Assembly (NCBI RefSeq): GCF_002849655.1
Contig: NZ_PDNW01000016.1
Span: forward strand, 1 to 64,000
From: Pollutimonas subterranea
GTDB taxonomy: Bacteria; Pseudomonadota; Gammaproteobacteria; Burkholderiales; Burkholderiaceae_B
Length of the DNA: 64,000 bases
Direction: 5' to 3'
Shown: positions 54,798 through 63,200 of the stretch, piece by piece
Numbering within the stretch: position 1 is the stretch's first letter
Layout of the letters: each line of letters begins with the position of its first letter
Translations under genes and position numbers: made by a program
The notes under the pieces: generated by a model
What the model was told of the DNA's origin: nothing
Database searches by the model: none
The model's input: the letters and a program-made list of their open reading frames with translations, nothing else

Positions 54798-55369
54798 GAT
54801 ACGAACGCGGAAGGCACGGGGTCCTCCCCAAGCGCGTTGCGCAATATCGCCCAATGCATGGCTTCGTCGCCCAGTATGCTGGCTGCCGCGCGGGCAAGGT
54901 CGCGATTGTCGAAAACAGGCACGGCGCCCAGATAAGCACTTACCGCTCCTTTTTCAAGCATGGCGGCAAAGCGCAATACGTCGGCCTGCGATTTCAGCGT
55001 GTCGACTGGAAATATATACTTTTCCTTGGCGGATACGGGCTTACCGCCCAGCTTCCGTATGGTCTGCGACAAGAGGTCGGCATGCTCTTTATGCTGTCCT
55101 TGAAACGTCACAGCCAGATCCAGTACCGGCTTTTGCAATAAGCCGCTTTCCGCTCCCAGCTGATATGCGGCAATGGCTTCCAGCTCGGCACCCAGTGCCG
55201 TGTTCAAGATTCGCACGTCGGACGCCAGGGGCGCATTGCCCTTGGCCAGTGCTTCCTGCCCGGCCATCAACGCGACGGCAGCACCAGACAACAGCAAACC
55301 GGATTGACCCAGAAATGCCCGGCGTGCATTGCCGGTTGCGGGATCGTTGACGAAACTGAGAAATGACAT
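54794..55369 (-). CDS. Ferritin-like domain protein with twin-arginine-like leader
   Basis: 191-residue protein. The leader NARRAFLGQSGLLLSGAAVALM (residues 14-35) is a Tat-type signal (R-R before a hydrophobic stretch). The mature part is a ferritin_2-like four-helix bundle with AELEAIAAYQLGAESG and GQHKEHADLLSQTIR supplying E and H ligands, and ILGDEAMHWAILRNAL at the end. The family is often periplasmic and linked to stress. The start is ATG 55369 with AAGGAGA upstream. It lies between an ECF sigma factor and a cytochrome c gene. Confidence 0.88.
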   Translation of the reverse strand: MSFLSFVNDPATGNARRAFLGQSGLLLSGAAVALMAGQEALAKGNAPLASDVRILNTALGAELEAIAAYQLGAESGLLQKPVLDLAVTFQGQHKEHADLLSQTIRKLGGKPVSAKEKYIFPVDTLKSQADVLRFAAMLEKGAVSAYLGAVPVFDNRDLARAAASILGDEAMHWAILRNALGEDPVPSAFVS

Positions 55370-55414
55370 GGTACTTCTCCTTGGGGGACAGCACATTGAG
55401 AAATCATTGTCTGA

Positions 55415-56119
55415 CTATCGTGCTTCGCGTAGCCGGGATATCACCGATGCCACCATCCGGTCACAACGCACTCCGGCAAACGCAAAAGCGGTATCGACCA
55501 CGTTGACGCCCATATCGGCATCCAAAGACTTGCGCATCAGCTTGCGGGCGCGGAAATAACGGGTGCGCACCGTGGCAGGCGGGATCCCCAGGCACGTCGC
55601 GGTTTCCTCTACCGTCAGGTCTTCGACCGCCCGCAATATGAATACCGCGCGGAACAGGTCGGGCAACTGGTCGATACGGGCCTCAAGCAACTGCCGGGTC
55701 TGGGCGCGTACAAGAGCCGGCTCCGGCTGATCCGATGAAAATTCGTCTACTGTCATAGTTGCCGTGACATCGCCACGCTCAGCATCGTTATTGAATTCCA
55801 GCCACGTGGCGAGCCGATTTATCTTGCGCAAACGCCGGTTGGATTCGTTGACCACAATACGCACCAGCCAGGTGGACAAGACTGAGTCCCCTCGAAAGCT
55901 GGCGATGGCCCGATAGGCTTTGTAGAACGCCTCCTGCACCGCCTCTTCTGCATCGGCATCGTTGCGCAGGATGCTGCGCGCCACCCGGTAAAGACGCTGG
56001 TTATAGCGGCGCATCAGAACTTGCAGCGCGTCAAGGTCTTCCATCACGAGGCGCTGCGCCAACTGTGTGTCGCTACACAAGCCAGCGGCAGGCTTGATAA
56101 GAGCAAGAGGCATGATCAT
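55415..56119 (-). CDS. ECF-type RNA polymerase sigma factor
   Basis: 234-residue sigma factor. Region 2 is DLDALQVLMRRYNQRLYRVARSIL through AEEAVQEAFYKAYRAIASFRGDS. Region 4 is RAVFILRAVEDLTVEETATCLGIPPATVRTRYFRARK. A linker of about 30 acidic residues joins them. A C-terminal extension of 25 residues follows. The gene is upstream of the ferritin-like and cytochrome c genes on the same strand (45-bp gap), so it may control that set. No anti-sigma gene of the usual kind is adjacent. Confidence 0.9.
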   Translation of the reverse strand: MIMPLALIKPAAGLCSDTQLAQRLVMEDLDALQVLMRRYNQRLYRVARSILRNDADAEEAVQEAFYKAYRAIASFRGDSVLSTWLVRIVVNESNRRLRKINRLATWLEFNNDAERGDVTATMTVDEFSSDQPEPALVRAQTRQLLEARIDQLPDLFRAVFILRAVEDLTVEETATCLGIPPATVRTRYFRARKLMRKSLDADMGVNVVDTAFAFAGVRCDRMVASVISRLREAR

Positions 56120-56185
56120 CAGCCAGAAAGTGAGTCAGTTACCGCATTAGATACCGCCCAGGCAGCTGACGTTCCCGCAATTGAA

Positions 56186-56210
56186 AAAAGGGAGGCATCG
56201 CCTCCCTTCC
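56186..56210 (-). terminator. Rho-independent terminator of the GH31-like gene
   Basis: Stem AAGGGAGGC/GCCTCCCTT with a three-base loop, followed on the minus strand by six T. It lies about 30 bases after the stop of the GH31-like gene. Confidence 0.85.
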
Positions 56211-56238
56211 TCTTTCCGTCACCTGGCACCGCTGTCCG

Positions 56239-58458
56239 TCAACGAGCCCGTGAAATTCTCACTTCCGCACCGCGGCGTTTCACTTCCAGCCCTTCGGCCG
56301 GCAAGATGCGCAATCCTTCCAGGCCCTTGATGTAGCTGGAGCCCTGCATTTGCATGACGCGTATCTTATTGCGCATGACAACGGGACTGTGCTCGGGCAT
56401 GCCGAACATCCAGACTTCATCCAGGATGCGTGCCGAGTTGAAATCACCCGTATGCTGCGCGGCAGGCCCCAGGCACAGCATATGGCCTTCACGACCGAAT
56501 ACGGGCAAGGTGTCGAGCCCGGCCTCTACCGTCCAGGTGGTTCCGCCCTCGTAACGCCAGCCGGTGTTAAGGTCCCACCAGGCGTCGCCCTTGGGCAAAT
56601 ACACCTGGATCTGCGTTCCAGGCTTGACGGCAGGCGCCACGAGCAATGCCGGTCCGAGCAGGTACTGGGTATCCCATACCTGGGCCACCGGGTCCCCGGG
56701 GAACGCCAGGGCCATCGAGCGCTGCACAGGCAGGCCCGTACGTACCGAATCCTCGACGATGCCCAGCACGTAGGGAATAAGCCGATAGCGCCACTGCAGC
56801 CAATGCTGGACCAGTTCACGCGTTGCAGCGTCGAATGCCGTGGGCAGGAGCGCCGGTATACCCTGGAATGTGAAGTTGCCGGAAAAGACGCTCATGGCCA
56901 GCCAGCGCAGGTAAAGCTCGGGCGTCATACCGGCGACCGGCTGCTGGGACGAACCCAGGTTATGAGTCTGCACCGGAACACCGCTGTCCGCCAGCGACAA
57001 GGCGGTGCGCAGGGTGTGCTCCAGCCCCGACCAGTCGTTGGCGACCTGGGGTCCGGTTTGCCAGGCGAAGCGCTGGACGGCGGGAAACAGGTCGGCGCTG
57101 CAGACGACGCCTTCCTGCGGAGTTTTATGGCCTGCCACGGCGGCAAACAAGGCCTGCCGGGCCAACAAGGGATATATGGTGCGCAGGATGGCACCCGACT
57201 CGCCTCCGCGTGCCGTGATCCCGTCGGGGATATCGATCTGCACATTGCAGACAGGAGACGCCGAACCTTCGTCCAGCGATTGCCGCTGGCGCTCGGACCA
57301 AAGTTTATAGACGTCCTTGTTCGTCAAGTCCAGCAAGCCGAACTCTTGTCCGCCCGTAAAATCGTTGCCCGGAAAGATCTGCGCGTTGCCGTCTTCGTCG
57401 TTGATCAGCAGCCAGCCGCGGTCTTCCCATTCACTGAACAAATGCGTGTCGCGAAGGACGCCCGGGAATGAAGGCGCCGCAATCTGAATATTCAGCTCCT
57501 GTGCACGAGCGAAAAGGTCGCGCGCGTCCGGTACGCGGTCGGGCGCCCATTCGAACGCTGGCTTGTCCGGCTGAAATCCATATACCGCCGGCGGTGCAAG
57601 GCGCAATACATCGAGGCCCCACTGGTTATCCCGGAATTCCTGCACAACGCGGAGCGTTTCATCGATGGGCTGGCCGGGGGCCTGGTCCAGCCATACACCC
57701 ATGGGTCGCAGGCCGGGCTGTCCGGAACGGCCTGTGAGGGCCGTATACTGGTTAATGATTTCCGCAGGCTCGCCGGCAAATATGAAGAGGTCGAAAATGG
57801 GGTCGTGCACCTGCGCCGAGTAGAGGTCGGCATCGGCACGGCCCAGGTCATGCTCGACACGCTGCAGCGTATTCACATAAAGCCCCCACCCCTTGGGGCT
57901 CCATACCAGCGGCAGTGCCCTGGCGACCGGGTCGTCTGAAACCAGGAAGCCGCCACGGCGGTCCTGCTCTCCGGTGGACTCGCCCAGCCCATGCAAGGCA
58001 TCGTCGCCATCCAGCTCGAAACCAAAGTTCCAGATCACAGAGTCGTCGGCGCGATCGCAAGACAGCACGGCGTCCTGCCGTGCACGCAAAATGCACTCAT
58101 CACCGCGGTACAAGGAGAGCTGGAAAGGCGAGCGCAAGACTTCCAGCACTATATCGCCCTGTTCAAGGCGCCAGCCCAGGCCGGCCGATTCGGCGATCGA
58201 ACTGACCGCGAGCTCGCCCACAGGTTCCTGCCGGGCAAGCAGCATTTCGGCATGCGCACGAGTTCGCGCGCTGGGCTTCTCACTTTGAAGCGACTCCGCC
58301 GCCGCACAACGCAACCGGTAGACACCGGGCGCGTGGGCTTCAATGTGAAGCTGCAGCTCGCTGTCCTGGAAGGCGAAGTCGGCTCGCGTCGATTTCGCGG
58401 AAAGAAAGTTCAGAGTAGTAAGTTGCGTCACGTGAGCAAGGTCAGACTTGGGCGGCAC
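56239..58458 (-). CDS. GH31-like glycosidase with altered catalytic motifs
   Basis: 739-residue protein of the alpha-glucosidase/alpha-xylosidase (GH31) type: N-terminal beta-sandwich (about 1-260), then a TIM barrel (270-600) with LRPMGVWLDQAPG and QWGLDVLRLAPP. The usual GH31 nucleophile motif (Asp in W-x-D-x-N-E) is here NVQIDIPDGI, with Asp kept but Glu lost. The usual DIGGF motif is HNLGSS. The acid/base region NDWSGLEHTL keeps an Asp. Catalysis may therefore be altered or lost. I use GTG 58458, preceded by AAGGA; GTG 58503 is an alternative without a ribosome site. No sugar transporter is adjacent. Confidence 0.75.
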   Translation of the reverse strand: MPPKSDLAHVTQLTTLNFLSAKSTRADFAFQDSELQLHIEAHAPGVYRLRCAAAESLQSEKPSARTRAHAEMLLARQEPVGELAVSSIAESAGLGWRLEQGDIVLEVLRSPFQLSLYRGDECILRARQDAVLSCDRADDSVIWNFGFELDGDDALHGLGESTGEQDRRGGFLVSDDPVARALPLVWSPKGWGLYVNTLQRVEHDLGRADADLYSAQVHDPIFDLFIFAGEPAEIINQYTALTGRSGQPGLRPMGVWLDQAPGQPIDETLRVVQEFRDNQWGLDVLRLAPPAVYGFQPDKPAFEWAPDRVPDARDLFARAQELNIQIAAPSFPGVLRDTHLFSEWEDRGWLLINDEDGNAQIFPGNDFTGGQEFGLLDLTNKDVYKLWSERQRQSLDEGSASPVCNVQIDIPDGITARGGESGAILRTIYPLLARQALFAAVAGHKTPQEGVVCSADLFPAVQRFAWQTGPQVANDWSGLEHTLRTALSLADSGVPVQTHNLGSSQQPVAGMTPELYLRWLAMSVFSGNFTFQGIPALLPTAFDAATRELVQHWLQWRYRLIPYVLGIVEDSVRTGLPVQRSMALAFPGDPVAQVWDTQYLLGPALLVAPAVKPGTQIQVYLPKGDAWWDLNTGWRYEGGTTWTVEAGLDTLPVFGREGHMLCLGPAAQHTGDFNSARILDEVWMFGMPEHSPVVMRNKIRVMQMQGSSYIKGLEGLRILPAEGLEVKRRGAEVRISRAR

Positions 58459-58575
58459 AGCGCAATCCTTGGGGCATACGCCCAAAAAGCATTTAAAAGC
58501 CACTATTTTGACGGATTTACGCTATAAAATAAAATGGCGTGGCTTTACGCGCCTTTCAAAACCGTAAAAAACAGA

Positions 58576-60444
58576 TCATCTTGGGGAAATGCTACGTAGC
58601 AACTCCCGTTCCAGCGGCAAAGGTTCCTGGTTCAGCGTAGCGCCTATTATGTCACCGGCCAGCGACGCCCAGCTCAGTCCCCTGGACCCATAGGCACAAG
58701 CAAGCCACAATCCCGGCGCTTCGTCAATATGGCCGATTACCGGCAAACGGTCGGCCACTGCCGCCCGCCACCCGGCCCAGCCATCGCCGGACTGCGATGA
58801 ACGAGCAAGTCGGGAAGGTATCACATTTAACAAGCCAGCCACTTTTTTATTGATCTCAGCGTGCCCTTCAGGGGTGACTTCGCAGGTTTCGGCGTCGAGC
58901 AAATACGTACTGCCGCCGACAAAACTCGCATGCTGCGCAGGCAAACAGTACCCATCACCGGCCAGGACCACCCGTGGCGATTCGACATGGGTTTCGGAAT
59001 AAACACTAACCTGCCCCGCTAGCCGGTACATCGCTTCAAATTTTGGGCGCGGTGCAATCCCCGGCACAACGGACAGCAGATCAACCGCCCGGGCGGCGTT
59101 TGCCACTACCACCTGGCCCGCGGACGCCAATGCGTTTCCCCGGGAATCCATGGCCACCCATCCGATGGCATTATCGCGTCTCAATGAGCTTGCTTCGCCC
59201 ACCATACAGCGTATACGGGAATGAGACAACAGAGCTTCAATCAAGGCCTGCGGCTGGGCACGCTGGCCGTCGGCAAACCACAGCCCTCCACTATCCACCC
59301 GCGTCCCTGCGCGTTCAGAGGCCTCGGCGCCATCCATCCACCGGACCCAATCGCCTGGAAAGCGCAAGCGCTCCAGCGACTCCCGCCGTATCGCGGCGTT
59401 CGCACTGTCCGGCACCAGCTCGATGGTACCGCAACGCAGTGGCCGAGCTTCGCCGCCCAGGCCCTGCCATCGGTGCAAGGCACGGGCCACGCCGGCACGG
59501 CTCAATCGGGCCCGGATGTCATCGTCGCGGCTGATGACCGGCGTTATGGCGGCGGCAATATGCCCTTGGTGGCTGGCGCCCAGGCCTTGCGCGAAAACCG
59601 GATCCATGACGGTTACATCGTGACCGCGAGTGGCCAGGGCATAAGCCACGCCGGCCCCTGCCAGGCCTCCTCCTATGACCAGCACGTCGTCCTGTGGCGG
59701 ACACGGACTGCACTGCCGCCCCATGCCGGGACGAAGCGTCGCAACAGTGATCTCCCGCTTCCCGCCATGTCCCGGCACTTTCGACACCAGGAAGCCGGCG
59801 TCTCGGAGCCCTCGCCGTACCTCACCGGTGCAGCACCAGGTGGCAACGGTGGCGCCGGCATTGGCCATGCGCACCAGTTGCCCGAACAAGGCCCGCGTCC
59901 ACATATCGGGGTTGACCTTGGGAGCAAAGCCATCCAGGAAAAAGGCATCGACACAGGCGCTGGCCTGGCGTGCAAGCCGGGCAACCGTCCCAAAGGCCAG
60001 GGTAAGCGTCAGCTTGCCGCCCTCAAATTCCAGCTGGTGCAGTCCGGGCAACAACGGCGGCCATGCGTCGATGAGCTGTGACGCCAATGCGCGTTCAGGC
60101 TCCGGCACGGAGTTCATCAGTACAGACCGGAGATCTTCGCGCGTGAAGGGATGCGCTTCGAAAGCGATGACGTGCAGCCGTTTGCTGCGGCACGGATCGC
60201 CGCGCCAGGCCTGCCACAGGGCGAGAAAGTTATTGCCCAGCCCGAATCCCGTCTCGCAGACGGTGAACGTTTCTTTAGCCCGCCATCTTTCGGGAAGGCG
60301 ATTGCCGTGAAGAAAGACCCTTGCAGCCTGTTCGAGAGCTCCCCATTGAGGATGATAGACATCGCCAAACACCGCACTGAGGGGTACACCCTGTTCGTTG
60401 AATGCAATTCTTGCCGGAATCAGCGCTTCGTAGTTATCGGACAT
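58576..60444 (-). CDS. mnmC: Bifunctional tRNA wobble-uridine modification enzyme MnmC
   Basis: 622-residue protein with two domains. The N-terminal SAM-dependent methyltransferase part (about 1-245) has FTVCETGFGLGNNFLALW and AFFLDGFAPKVNPDMW-like segments. The C-terminal FAD-dependent oxidoreductase (about 252-622) opens with VLVIGGGLAGAGVAYALA (Rossmann glycines). Together they finish mnm5s2U34 in tRNAs, removing the carboxymethyl group and methylating the amine. Both domains look complete. It lies downstream of the IMPase-family gene on the opposite strand. Confidence 0.95.
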   Translation of the reverse strand: MSDNYEALIPARIAFNEQGVPLSAVFGDVYHPQWGALEQAARVFLHGNRLPERWRAKETFTVCETGFGLGNNFLALWQAWRGDPCRSKRLHVIAFEAHPFTREDLRSVLMNSVPEPERALASQLIDAWPPLLPGLHQLEFEGGKLTLTLAFGTVARLARQASACVDAFFLDGFAPKVNPDMWTRALFGQLVRMANAGATVATWCCTGEVRRGLRDAGFLVSKVPGHGGKREITVATLRPGMGRQCSPCPPQDDVLVIGGGLAGAGVAYALATRGHDVTVMDPVFAQGLGASHQGHIAAAITPVISRDDDIRARLSRAGVARALHRWQGLGGEARPLRCGTIELVPDSANAAIRRESLERLRFPGDWVRWMDGAEASERAGTRVDSGGLWFADGQRAQPQALIEALLSHSRIRCMVGEASSLRRDNAIGWVAMDSRGNALASAGQVVVANAARAVDLLSVVPGIAPRPKFEAMYRLAGQVSVYSETHVESPRVVLAGDGYCLPAQHASFVGGSTYLLDAETCEVTPEGHAEINKKVAGLLNVIPSRLARSSQSGDGWAGWRAAVADRLPVIGHIDEAPGLWLACAYGSRGLSWASLAGDIIGATLNQEPLPLERELLRSISPR

Positions 60445-60539
60445 ACATGGACTGGCGCAACCTCAAAAATAAATCATCGTCACGTACAATGATGCCTGCT
60501 GGAGCATCACGACACACTTTTGTTGACCTGGACGCATGT

Positions 60540-61388
60540 ATGCAATCTCTCCGACTTCCGCTTAGCGACTGCCTGGACGCCGCCGTCACGGCCGCACACG
60601 CCGGCGCTGCCATTTTACAATCGTACGCCCACAACAGGGCCGAATTGGTTATCGACAAGAAGATGCGTAACGACCTGGTATCCCAGGCCGACCGCGAAGC
60701 CGAAGAGGCCGTCATTGAGATCCTGCGCGAACGCACGCCTCAATTGGGCATCGTTGCCGAGGAAAGCGGAGGACAAACCTCTGGAATAGCCACCTGGTAT
60801 ATAGATCCACTCGACGGCACGACCAATTTCCTGCATGGCATCCCCCAGTACGCCGTATCGATCGCGCTGATTGCGCACGCCGGAGCCGTTATCACCGGCG
60901 ATACGCCGCTTGAGCACGATACACCGGTCATTGGCGTCATTTACGATCCCAACCGCGAAGAACTCTTCACCGCCATGTACGAAGTGGGCGCATGGCTCAA
61001 CGAGCGGCGCATCAACTGCTCGCAAACCGAAACGCTAAGCGAGTCGGTGGTTGCTACGGGCTTCCCGTTCAGGGATTTCTCGTTCGCCGAGCAATACATG
61101 CCCACCCTCGACTATGCCATCAACAATACCCGGGGCGTACGCAGGCTGGGTGCGGCGGCACTGGACCTCGCCTGGGTGGCCTGCGGACGATACGACGGCT
61201 ATTGGGAAATGGGGCTTGCTCCGTGGGATGTTGCCGCGGGCGCGGTCATTGTCCGGGAAGCCGGCGGCATCTGCGAAGATATCCATCATCGCGACCCGTG
61301 GCCCATCAAGGGTTATGTCTATGCCGGCAACGTGCATACCGCCCCTGCGCTCGACGCCATGATCCAGCCCCACCTTATTCAAAAATAA
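60540..61388 (+). CDS. suhB: Inositol monophosphatase family protein (SuhB-like)
   Basis: 282-residue Mg-dependent phosphatase. Metal-binding motifs visible are AEES, DPLDGTTNFLHG and WDVAAGAVIV. The SuhB name is by similarity; SuhB also acts in rRNA antitermination in E. coli, and a related family member, CysQ, would look different. ATG 60540 (MQSLRLPLSD) is preferred; an upstream in-frame ATG at 60489 extends by 17 residues and is not excluded. Divergent from mnmC with about 95 bp between starts. Confidence 0.9.
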   Translation: MQSLRLPLSDCLDAAVTAAHAGAAILQSYAHNRAELVIDKKMRNDLVSQADREAEEAVIEILRERTPQLGIVAEESGGQTSGIATWYIDPLDGTTNFLHGIPQYAVSIALIAHAGAVITGDTPLEHDTPVIGVIYDPNREELFTAMYEVGAWLNERRINCSQTETLSESVVATGFPFRDFSFAEQYMPTLDYAINNTRGVRRLGAAALDLAWVACGRYDGYWEMGLAPWDVAAGAVIVREAGGICEDIHHRDPWPIKGYVYAGNVHTAPALDAMIQPHLIQK

Positions 61389-61412
61389 AACCCCTGCAGC
61401 GCCTGCCGCCGA

Positions 61413-63104
61413 TCAGGCGGCGGGTGCCTGGCCCGCCAGAGCTTCATCGCGCAAGCTGCGTCGCAGAATCTTGCCGACATTGCTTTTGGGCAGCTCGCTA
61501 CGGTATTCGAATAAGCGCGGGCGCTTGTAGCCGGTCAGCCGGTCCCTGCACCATGCCTTCAGTGCCTGGTCATCGAGGTCCGGATCTTTCCTGACGACGA
61601 AAAGCTTCACCACCTCGCCAGCATGACCGTCCGGCACCCCTATTGCCGCGCATTCCAGCACGCCCGGATGCCCCGACACCACCTCTTCCACCTCCGCGGG
61701 ATAGACATTGAAGCCGGAGACGAGAATCATGTCTTTTTTTCGATCGATGATGCGCAGACGCCCTTCAGGGCTCATGGTGGCGATATCACCCGTCTTGAAA
61801 AAACCGAGGCTGGAGAACGCCTCCTTCGTCTCGTCAGGTCGCTGCCAGTATCCCGGCGTCACTTGCGGCCCCCGCACGGCAAGCTCGCCTGGCTCGCCTC
61901 TTGGAACCTCACGGTCCTGGCGGTCCAGCAGCATGACTTCCGTGGAAGGCACGGGAAACCCGATGTCGCCCGAGTACTCAGTGGCATCGGTGGGATTGGC
62001 CGAGACCACGGGAGAGGTTTCAGACAAGCCATAGCCTTCGATCAACGGAACCCCTGTGAGGGCTTGCCACTTATCAGCGACCGGCCTGAGCACGGCCGAG
62101 CCGCCCCCCAGGCACAGGCGCAAGCCTGAAAAATCGAGTGCCGCGTAACCTTTACTGTTTACCAGGCTATTGAACAATGTATTGACGCCCGGAAATACAT
62201 GGACGGGATCGCGACGCCATGCCCGCAGAATGCTGGACAGGTCGCGCGGATTGGCGATGAGCACGCCGCACATTCCGGCATGGACCGCGAAAAGCCCACA
62301 TATCGTCAACGCGAATATGTGATACAGCGGCAAGGCGCTGAGAATCGTCAATGGCTGGCTTGCCAGTTCCCCCAACGCCGGCTGTGCCACCGCGTCGACC
62401 TGCAGGACATTGGCAACCAAGTTCCGGTGCGTGAGCATTGCCCCTTTAGGCACGCCGGTCGTACCGCCGGTGTACTGCAACAGCGCGATGTCGTCCAGGG
62501 TAAGTTCAGGCCGATCAAGGCGAAGGCGGCCGCCCTGCCGTAGCGCCGTGCTGAAGCGCACGGCCTCGGGCAGCGTGCCGGATGGTATGGCTTTTTTAAT
62601 ATGACGCAGCGTAAAATTGATGGCTCGGCCTTTCCAGCCCAGCATATCGCCCGCCATGACCTTGACCACACATGGCGGCCTAACGTCCGTCGGCACCGCG
62701 TCCAACGCCGCTGCGAAATTCTCGAGGATGAAAATGGCCTGTGCACCGCTGTCGCGCAGCTGATACTCCAGCTCCCTCCCGGTATACAGCGGATTTATAT
62801 TCACGACCACCATGCCGGCACGAAGCGCACCGAGCAACGCCACCATGTATGGCATTACATTAGGCATCATCAGTGCGACACGACTGCCCTGCGGCAACCC
62901 TTGCTGCTGGAGCCAGGCCGCAATGGCGTCAGCACGGCGGTCAAGTTCCCGGTAGCTGATACCGCAGCCCATCAGGGTGAGAGCCCGGCGTGAACCATGC
63001 TTGCGGCACGCCTTGTCGAGCATGTCGACCAAGGAGGTGTAGGCATTCACATTGATTTCTGCAATCGGGGCTTTGGTAAGTTGCCGCTTGCGAGCCGTGT
63101 CCAT
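61413..63104 (-). CDS. fadD: Long-chain fatty acid-CoA ligase (FadD-like)
   Basis: 563-residue AMP-forming ligase. Adenylation motifs are LQYTGGTTGVPKGAML (P-loop-like A3), GYGLSETSPV (A5), KTGDIATMSPEGRL (A7), and SNVGKILRR with the A10 lysine. It activates fatty or aromatic acids as CoA thioesters via acyl-AMP; precise chain length is not predictable. Complete. It is divergent from the M20 gene with about 95 bp between starts. FadD is favoured by its length and by FadE being in the same region, but other acyl-CoA ligases fit too. Confidence 0.86.
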   Translation of the reverse strand: MDTARKRQLTKAPIAEINVNAYTSLVDMLDKACRKHGSRRALTLMGCGISYRELDRRADAIAAWLQQQGLPQGSRVALMMPNVMPYMVALLGALRAGMVVVNINPLYTGRELEYQLRDSGAQAIFILENFAAALDAVPTDVRPPCVVKVMAGDMLGWKGRAINFTLRHIKKAIPSGTLPEAVRFSTALRQGGRLRLDRPELTLDDIALLQYTGGTTGVPKGAMLTHRNLVANVLQVDAVAQPALGELASQPLTILSALPLYHIFALTICGLFAVHAGMCGVLIANPRDLSSILRAWRRDPVHVFPGVNTLFNSLVNSKGYAALDFSGLRLCLGGGSAVLRPVADKWQALTGVPLIEGYGLSETSPVVSANPTDATEYSGDIGFPVPSTEVMLLDRQDREVPRGEPGELAVRGPQVTPGYWQRPDETKEAFSSLGFFKTGDIATMSPEGRLRIIDRKKDMILVSGFNVYPAEVEEVVSGHPGVLECAAIGVPDGHAGEVVKLFVVRKDPDLDDQALKAWCRDRLTGYKRPRLFEYRSELPKSNVGKILRRSLRDEALAGQAPAA

Positions 63105-63200
63105 ATGCGTGATAGGCTATACGCCCTTTTTTGTTTCGAGAATTTGATGATACGCTGTCACAGGCGCAAAGTTCGTCGACGCACTCAACAGGACCGAATC

